A DNA stretch of 64,000 nucleotides from Chitinophaga varians (GTDB taxonomy: Bacteria > Bacteroidota > Bacteroidia > Chitinophagales > Chitinophagaceae). Both the position numbers and the translations under genes were made by a program. Numbering within the stretch: position 1 is the stretch's first letter; every line of letters begins with the position of its first letter. The DNA is taken from assembly GCF_014529945.1 (NCBI RefSeq), contig NZ_JACVFB010000009.1, positions 240,061 through 304,060 on the forward strand, in the 5' to 3' direction. Shown here piece by piece: positions 58,620 through 64,000 of the stretch. The notes below the pieces were generated by a model, which worked only from the letters and a program-made list of their open reading frames with translations, was not told where the DNA came from and did not search any database.

Positions 58620-58666
58620 GCTTAAAAAGCAGAAAGCATAAAGCCCGGAGGCCTTATGCTTTCTGC
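58620..58666 (-). terminator. Terminator of the CHU_C gene
   Basis: GCAGAAAGCATAA (58629-58641) pairs with TTATGCTTTCTGC (58654-58666); read on the minus strand a T-run (CTTTTTAAG) follows. It lies 23 nt after the stop codon of the giant gene. Confidence 0.8.
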
Positions 58667-58689
58667 AACAGGAGTATTCGATTACACTT

Positions 58690-61600
58690 TTATCTTACCA
58701 CGGTCACTTCGCCTTTGATAACATTGGAAGCGCCGCCGGCTACTTTTTTGTAGGTGAGCCACCATACGTAGGTGCCGATATCTACCGGGCTGCCCTTGAA
58801 CTTACCGTCCCATCCTTTGTGGCTGTCGGAGGAGATGAAGATCAGTTCGCCCCAACGGTTGAAGATCCGCAGTTCGTAGTCGAACATAGGTCCGCGTACT
58901 ATTGGTCTGAACACATCGTTCCGTCCGTCACCATTTGGTGAGAAGGCGTTCGGGAACTGCGGTTTCGGTTCGCACTGGGTGAAGTTGACTCTGATGTCGT
59001 CTGTTGCGCTGCCGCAATCATTGAACACGGTCACTGTGTAAGTGCCACCGTTGGTAACCTGCAGGGTGGGCGAGGTGCTGCCGTTATCCCAGCGTACGCT
59101 GGTGATGCCGTTGCCCTCAGCGCGGAGTGTCAGGGTTTCACCTATACACATCACGGTATCGTTGCCCAGGTTGATTTTCGGTACACCGGTGATGTTTACG
59201 TTCACGCTGTCGAGGTATACTCGTTGGCAGAACCTGTCCATCACGGCCAGTTTGTATTTGCCGGCCTGGCTTACCTGTTTGATCGGGTTGGTATCGCCGT
59301 CGTTCCAGAGGTAGGATATTGCGTCTGTGTTGGTGCCGTTGAAAGTAACGGTGCCGTCAGGGCAGATATTCCTGTCAGGGCCGAGGTCTACCTGGATACC
59401 CGGTTTCATTCTTACGTTAACGGTATCTTTTACCACGCAGTTGTCTCTGCTTACAGCCACCCAGTAGCCGCCAGGTTTGTTGACGATGATGGAGTTGCTG
59501 GTTTCGCCTGTCTGCCATTTGATGCGGCCGCCGTTAGAGGTAACGGTGAGCATGATGGACTGGTCAGGGCAGATCGCCGTGTCGCGGCTCAGGGTGATAT
59601 CCGGTGGCGGATTTACGCTCACTTTCACGGTGTCGATGGTGATACAAGCGCTCTTCATCACTTTCACCCAGAATTGTTCCTGTGTGCTGACGAGGATAGA
59701 AGAGGTGGTAGCGCCATTGCTCCAGAGATAGGTAGCGCCGTCTACATAAGCGTCCAGTTTTACGGATTGGCCACGGCAGATGGTGGTGTCCGGAATGCTT
59801 ACCAGCGGAGTGGGGATGAGCCCAACTTTAATGGTATCGCTGGTGATACACTGGCCGTTGCTTACGCTGACCCAGTAAGTGCCTGCCTGGGTGATCTTGA
59901 TCCGTTGAGTAGATTCTCCGGTAGACCACTTGATGGTGTAGGCAAAGTTGGAAGCGCCTGCATCGAGTACGAGGCTGTTGCCGCCGCAGATGGTGGTGTC
60001 TTTGCCGAGGTTGACTACCGGTTTCTGAATGTAGTTCAGCTGGTAAGTCATGGTATCGGAAGAGCAACCTGTTTTACCATCCGTCATGATGAAGGAGGCA
60101 GATGTAGCACCGTTCAGGTTGAACTGGTTGCTGCGTTGTGTTAACGGCAGGCCGGTCACAGCGTTGGCAGGTGTTACGGCTACCAGGGTAAAGGTTGGCA
60201 GGTTCACGTTACCTACCGGTTGCAGGGCCACTCTCGGATTATCGGAGCAGTTGGCCGGCAGGGTAGCGCTCAGCTGCGGTTTCGGACAAGGTTTGATGAT
60301 GATACGTTGGATAACATCGTTGGCTTTGTTGCCGCACGCGTCTGTGATGCTCCATCTTCTAACGATCGTATAGCCGTTACAGATATCTTTCACAAACGGA
60401 TCTTCGCTGTATACTGCTTTTTTCGGGAAGGCCGGGTCACAGTTGTCGGTGGCGGTTAAGGTCACCGGCGCAGGGATCGGGTCCTGACAGTATATGGTCA
60501 CATCTGCCGGAGCAGGCATGATCACTGGTCGGGTGGTATCCTGTACGGTTACTACCTGTTTCATGGTGGCGATGTTACCGCAAGCGTCTTTCGCGGTCCA
60601 GGTCCTGATGATGCGGTAGTTGTTACCACATGCACCCGGAATGGTTTCCGTAATGGTTTGACGGGTTACCGTCAGACCGTTGCCATTGGTGCTGCAGTTA
60701 TCCGTAGCTGTTACATTGGTAACAGGGGCAGGGATAGCGTCGCAGTTCACCGTGGTATCTCTCGGAGGCAGTACGGTGAATACCGGTTTAGTGGTATCCT
60801 GTACGCGGATGGTCTGCTGCATGGTGGCTTTGTTGCCGCAATCGTCAGTAGCTGTCCAGGTACGGATTTCCAGATAGTTACCTGCACAAGCTCCGGGTGT
60901 TCTTTGTGTTTTGGAGCTGGTGAGTACCTGGATGTTACCGGAGCAGTTGTCGGTAGCGGTGATCACCGGCCATGCTGGTACTTTATCGCAATCTACCACG
61001 GTGTCTTTAGGTGCAGGCATAGAGAATACAGGTCTGGTGGTATCCTGTACGCGGATGATCTGCTGTACAGTGTTACCGTTGCCGCATTCATCCAGTGCTG
61101 TCCATTTACGGAAGATGGTGTAGTTGCTGTTACACATACCTGATTTGCGAACGATGGAGTCTCTGGAGGCAACGGTGATGATGCCCGGAGTACAGTTGTC
61201 GGTAGCGGTCAGGTTGATGCCGGCCGGTACTTTGTCGCAATCCACTGTAGCATCAGCTGGTGGCTGCATGGTGAATACCGGAGCGGTCATGTCTTTTACG
61301 GTAATGATCTGTGTTAGTGTCACGCCGGTGTTGCAGGCATCTTTCGCTGTCCAGGTGCGGATCAGTTGGTAGTTGTTGCTGCAGTTGCCCGGAATGTCTT
61401 TCCGTACTTCCACCACCGGAATGGTGATGTTGCCGGCACAGTCATCTTTGGCGATCAGGTCTACTTTAGCCGGGACCTTGTCACAGTCAACAGTGATGTT
61501 GGCCGGAGCAGGGGTGATGAACACCGGAGCTTTTGTATCCACTACGGTGATGGTCTGGGAGGCAGTGACAAACAGACCGCATCTGTCGGTGGCTGTCCAC

Positions 61601-64000
61601 GTACGGGTGATAGTAGTGAGACATGGTGAGGTGACTACGGTCACGTCATTATATGTCACACTCAGGGACACGTCATCATATGGTGCGTGGCTGAATACCG
61701 GTTTACCGAAGAGGGCAGTGTAGTCTTTACCCTGTACGCATTCGGTGGTGATAGCTGCTGGTTGAGACACAACTATCGGTGCTTTATTGACAACGGTGAT
61801 TTTCACCACGTTGCTGATGTTGTTGATACATGCACCGGAGGATACCAATCTTCTGTACCAGATATCTGCAGACTGCAGGCCCGGCTGATAGGTGTCGGTA
61901 GTAGCACCCGGGATGTTGGTGAACGGTCCGGCTGCACCCGTAGTGCTTTGTTGCCATACATAAGTGTAGGTACCATTACCACCGGAGAGCGCGTTGCCGC
62001 GTATAGCCGTTGGCGTTTCAGTCATACATATTGTCTGGTCGGCCAGGATAGTATTACCCAGAATTGGTTTACGGTTGATCAGTGTTACGCTGGAGCTGGT
62101 AGCAGCACATTTACCGTTGCTTACTACCCATGTCAGCTGTGCTGTTTCACCGGCAGGTACGGTAATCGTTGCCTTTCTGTCTGTAGCGTTGCTGATACCG
62201 ATCAGGGAAGCATTGTTGCTGGTCACTACCCATACGCCTTTAGCGCCTGGTACACCCGGATCGCTGGCGTTCATGATGAACGTAGCATCGTTACAGTGTT
62301 CCTGATCAGGACCGGCATTGGCGGCCACTGGTGTCAGGTAGTTGATGAGGGTTACATCGTCCCAGGTGGAGCTACATACACCGTTGGTGATGGTCCAGCG
62401 CAGGGTTACGGTATCACCCGGATTTACTTTCACTTTTGAAACCGGGCTGTTGATAGACCTGATAACGGCAGTGCCTTTGATGATAGACCAGAAGCCTGTT
62501 GCACTAGGCACGCTTGGTGCGTCGGCAGCGAGGGTGAAGTCTGTCAGCTGGTTACATGCTTCCTGATCAGGTCCGGCGTTGGCATCGAGTGCTTTTGCGT
62601 AGTTGATCAGCGTTACCTGGCTGGAAGTGTTGGCACATTTACCGTTGGCGATGGTCCATTTAAGGATAACGGTATCGCCTACGGGCACTTTCACCCTGGT
62701 AGCCGGATTGTTAGGCTCGTAGATAGTTGCTCTGCCTGGTACACGGCTGATGTCTGTCCAGGTACCGGTTGCGCTGGAGGAGCCAGGTTGATTGGCATCC
62801 ATCACAAAGTCGGCATTGGTATTACATTTTTCCTGGTCAGCACCTGCGTAGGCAACGGCAGCTGCTTTGTAGTTAATAATTGTTACTCGGCTGGAAGTGG
62901 TTTTACATACACCGTTGGTGATCGTCCATTCCAGTACCACGGTATCGCCAACAGGCACTGTTACAGCAGTCAGCGGGTTGGTAGGTTGTTTGATCACCGC
63001 TCTTCCAGGTATACGGCTGATGTCTTTCCACAGTCCGGTGGCAGTCGGTACGCTTGGTGCGTTGGCATTCATCACGAAGTCGCTGGCCTGGTTACATGCT
63101 TCCTGGTCCGGACCGGCATTGGCGTCTGCTGCGGTAGCGTAGTTGGTGACAACCACGTTGTCAGAAGTAGCAGCGCAGGTACCGTTGGTGATAGTCCAGG
63201 TGAAGGTAACAGTAGTACCAGCTTTCACGGTCACCGTCGTTTTAGCGTTGTTAGGCTGGTCGATGGTCACACCGGTGGTAGTGGAGGCTGTCCATGTACC
63301 GGAAGCGCCAAACTGCGTAGGTGCGTTGCCGTCGAGGGTGAAGTTTTCATTATCGCAATGTTCCTGATCAGCACCGGCATTGGCCACAACAGGTGTTTCG
63401 TAGTTGGTCAGGACCACATCGTCGCTGGTCACTGCGCAGACACCGTTGGTGATCGTCCAGGTGAAGGTAGCCGTTTCTCCGATTGGCAGGTATACATTGG
63501 TTACCGGCTGGTTCGGATTGCGGATGATCGCTTTCGGGTTGTTGGTCGTCCACGTACCGGTTGCGCCGGCAGCTTTCGGATCATTACCTTCCAGCTTCAG
63601 GTCCGTTGTAATGTTACAGAAAGTTTTGTCTTCTCCTGCATTGGCTTTGGCAGGCAGTTCGTACACGATTACTTTGGCGGAAGCGCAGGCAGTATTACCG
63701 CAAGCACCGGCGCTTTCAGCGCGTACAAACCAGGTTGTGGTGGTAGATACATTTTTAAAGGTAACGGTTCTGCCATCTGCGCTGATCACATCAGGCGTAA
63801 CCGCTGTGCTGCTGGCAGTTCCCGGGCAACCGTTGATGTACCATTTCCAGGTAGCATTGGTAGCACCGTTTTCATCGGTACCAAGGCTGCCACCCTGGAG
63901 GGTGAGTACCACATCTCCTTTGTCGCAAATTTCTGCTGCATTTACACTGATGCCGGTAGGCGGTGTGGAAGGCTGCATGATTTTCACGGAGAACGGTACA
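58690..64000 (-). CDS. Giant repeat protein with gliding-motility/T9SS C-terminal domain (5' end outside window)
   Basis: At least 1769 residues; the frame is open to the right edge, so the N-terminus is missing. Counted from the Met at 63987: a leading Ig-like part, then six repeats of about 85 residues from about 113 to 640 starting with NAGxDQExC and containing FTWTITNGxC; one divergent repeat; about six HYR-like repeats with TVDCDKVPA and TATDNC; five repeats with DTTICxGxSxxLxA and YWVxV; and the CHU_C domain (about the last 90 residues, FPNAFSPNGDGRNDVFRPI, FNRWGELIF). The last domain directs type IX secretion. Probably a surface adhesin or cell-surface structural protein. Confidence 0.93.
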   Translation of the reverse strand, partial: VPFSVKIMQPSTPPTGISVNAAEICDKGDVVLTLQGGSLGTDENGATNATWKWYINGCPGTASSTAVTPDVISADGRTVTFKNVSTTTTWFVRAESAGACGNTACASAKVIVYELPAKANAGEDKTFCNITTDLKLEGNDPKAAGATGTWTTNNPKAIIRNPNQPVTNVYLPIGETATFTWTITNGVCAVTSDDVVLTNYETPVVANAGADQEHCDNENFTLDGNAPTQFGASGTWTASTTTGVTIDQPNNAKTTVTVKAGTTVTFTWTITNGTCAATSDNVVVTNYATAADANAGPDQEACNQASDFVMNANAPSVPTATGLWKDISRIPGRAVIKQPTNPLTAVTVPVGDTVVLEWTITNGVCKTTSSRVTIINYKAAAVAYAGADQEKCNTNADFVMDANQPGSSSATGTWTDISRVPGRATIYEPNNPATRVKVPVGDTVILKWTIANGKCANTSSQVTLINYAKALDANAGPDQEACNQLTDFTLAADAPSVPSATGFWSIIKGTAVIRSINSPVSKVKVNPGDTVTLRWTITNGVCSSTWDDVTLINYLTPVAANAGPDQEHCNDATFIMNASDPGVPGAKGVWVVTSNNASLIGISNATDRKATITVPAGETAQLTWVVSNGKCAATSSSVTLINRKPILGNTILADQTICMTETPTAIRGNALSGGNGTYTYVWQQSTTGAAGPFTNIPGATTDTYQPGLQSADIWYRRLVSSGACINNISNVVKITVVNKAPIVVSQPAAITTECVQGKDYTALFGKPVFSHAPYDDVSLSVTYNDVTVVTSPCLTTITRTWTATDRCGLFVTASQTITVVDTKAPVFITPAPANITVDCDKVPAKVDLIAKDDCAGNITIPVVEVRKDIPGNCSNNYQLIRTWTAKDACNTGVTLTQIITVKDMTAPVFTMQPPADATVDCDKVPAGINLTATDNCTPGIITVASRDSIVRKSGMCNSNYTIFRKWTALDECGNGNTVQQIIRVQDTTRPVFSMPAPKDTVVDCDKVPAWPVITATDNCSGNIQVLTSSKTQRTPGACAGNYLEIRTWTATDDCGNKATMQQTIRVQDTTKPVFTVLPPRDTTVNCDAIPAPVTNVTATDNCSTNGNGLTVTRQTITETIPGACGNNYRIIRTWTAKDACGNIATMKQVVTVQDTTRPVIMPAPADVTIYCQDPIPAPVTLTATDNCDPAFPKKAVYSEDPFVKDICNGYTIVRRWSITDACGNKANDVIQRIIIKPCPKPQLSATLPANCSDNPRVALQPVGNVNLPTFTLVAVTPANAVTGLPLTQRSNQFNLNGATSASFIMTDGKTGCSSDTMTYQLNYIQKPVVNLGKDTTICGGNSLVLDAGASNFAYTIKWSTGESTQRIKITQAGTYWVSVSNGQCITSDTIKVGLIPTPLVSIPDTTICRGQSVKLDAYVDGATYLWSNGATTSSILVSTQEQFWVKVMKSACITIDTVKVSVNPPPDITLSRDTAICPDQSIMLTVTSNGGRIKWQTGETSNSIIVNKPGGYWVAVSRDNCVVKDTVNVRMKPGIQVDLGPDRNICPDGTVTFNGTNTDAISYLWNDGDTNPIKQVSQAGKYKLAVMDRFCQRVYLDSVNVNITGVPKINLGNDTVMCIGETLTLRAEGNGITSVRWDNGSTSPTLQVTNGGTYTVTVFNDCGSATDDIRVNFTQCEPKPQFPNAFSPNGDGRNDVFRPIVRGPMFDYELRIFNRWGELIFISSDSHKGWDGKFKGSPVDIGTYVWWLTYKKVAGGASNVIKGEVTVVR

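Overview
The window looks like chromosomal DNA of a gliding-type Bacteroidota, most probably a Chitinophagaceae member close to Chitinophaga. The grounds are a SusC/SusD pair, several TonB-dependent receptors with CarboxypepD_reg-like N-termini, a DUF5686 protein, a DUF3347 lipoprotein, a very large secreted protein ending in the gliding-motility/T9SS C-terminal domain (CHU_C type), a GH20 hexosaminidase, and many promoters of the Bacteroidota type (TTTG, about 19 nt, TAnnTTTG) with few Shine-Dalgarno sequences. The genus is an inference.

Layout. 1-3 kb: the end of a carbon-nitrogen hydrolase, a thiamine-binding-type small protein, a bacterial PH protein, and a TetR regulator with a SnoaL-like target sharing twin operators. 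3.3-7.9 kb: a SusC/SusD pair. 7.9-11.6 kb: a YeiH-type exporter and an SpmA-SpmB fusion, divergent from ychF. 11.9-18.9 kb: a complete retron, with a WGR plus ARM/HEAT-repeat protein, a winged-helix SWIM zinc-finger protein, a structured msr-msd RNA and a reverse transcriptase with retron hallmark motifs. 19-25 kb: a TonB receptor and a divergent methionine locus (metX against osmC-metZ). 25-31 kb: DoxX, a Crp/Fnr regulator, DUF5686, small membrane proteins and trhO. 31-39 kb: a five-gene operon for a two-component system and a CzcCBA-type RND efflux pump. 39-44 kb: ABC-F, DUF3347 and a TonB receptor. 44-45 kb: three very small membrane proteins in a compact operon. 45.5-48.3 kb: thrS and infC. 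48.4-56.3 kb: a HEAT-like protein, a PhnZ-like HD protein, a CDF transporter, a serine hydrolase, serA, a secreted CBM9-like protein and an S41 peptidase. 56.3-64 kb: a GH20 hexosaminidase and the CHU_C giant, whose N-terminus lies outside the window.

The most striking system is the retron. Between the SWIM gene and the RT gene lies a region of about 250 nt bounded by a perfect 14-bp inverted repeat (a1/a2). It holds an msr-like hairpin with a UGUUUCG loop and a perfect 26-bp msd stem. The RT carries NAxxH, YADD and VTG motifs. The ARM/HEAT plus WH-SWIM partner set matches what I recall as retron type XIII, a type whose anti-phage mechanism I do not know to have been worked out.

Smaller points of interest are two unannotated micropeptide genes (29 and 36 codons), twin operators of a TetR regulator, three families of intergenic inverted repeats at gene ends, a hairpin ending just before the start codon of a TonB receptor, and a thrS-infC pair that ends in a terminator without rpmI-rplT. 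No tRNA, rRNA, CRISPR array or complete insertion sequence was seen.
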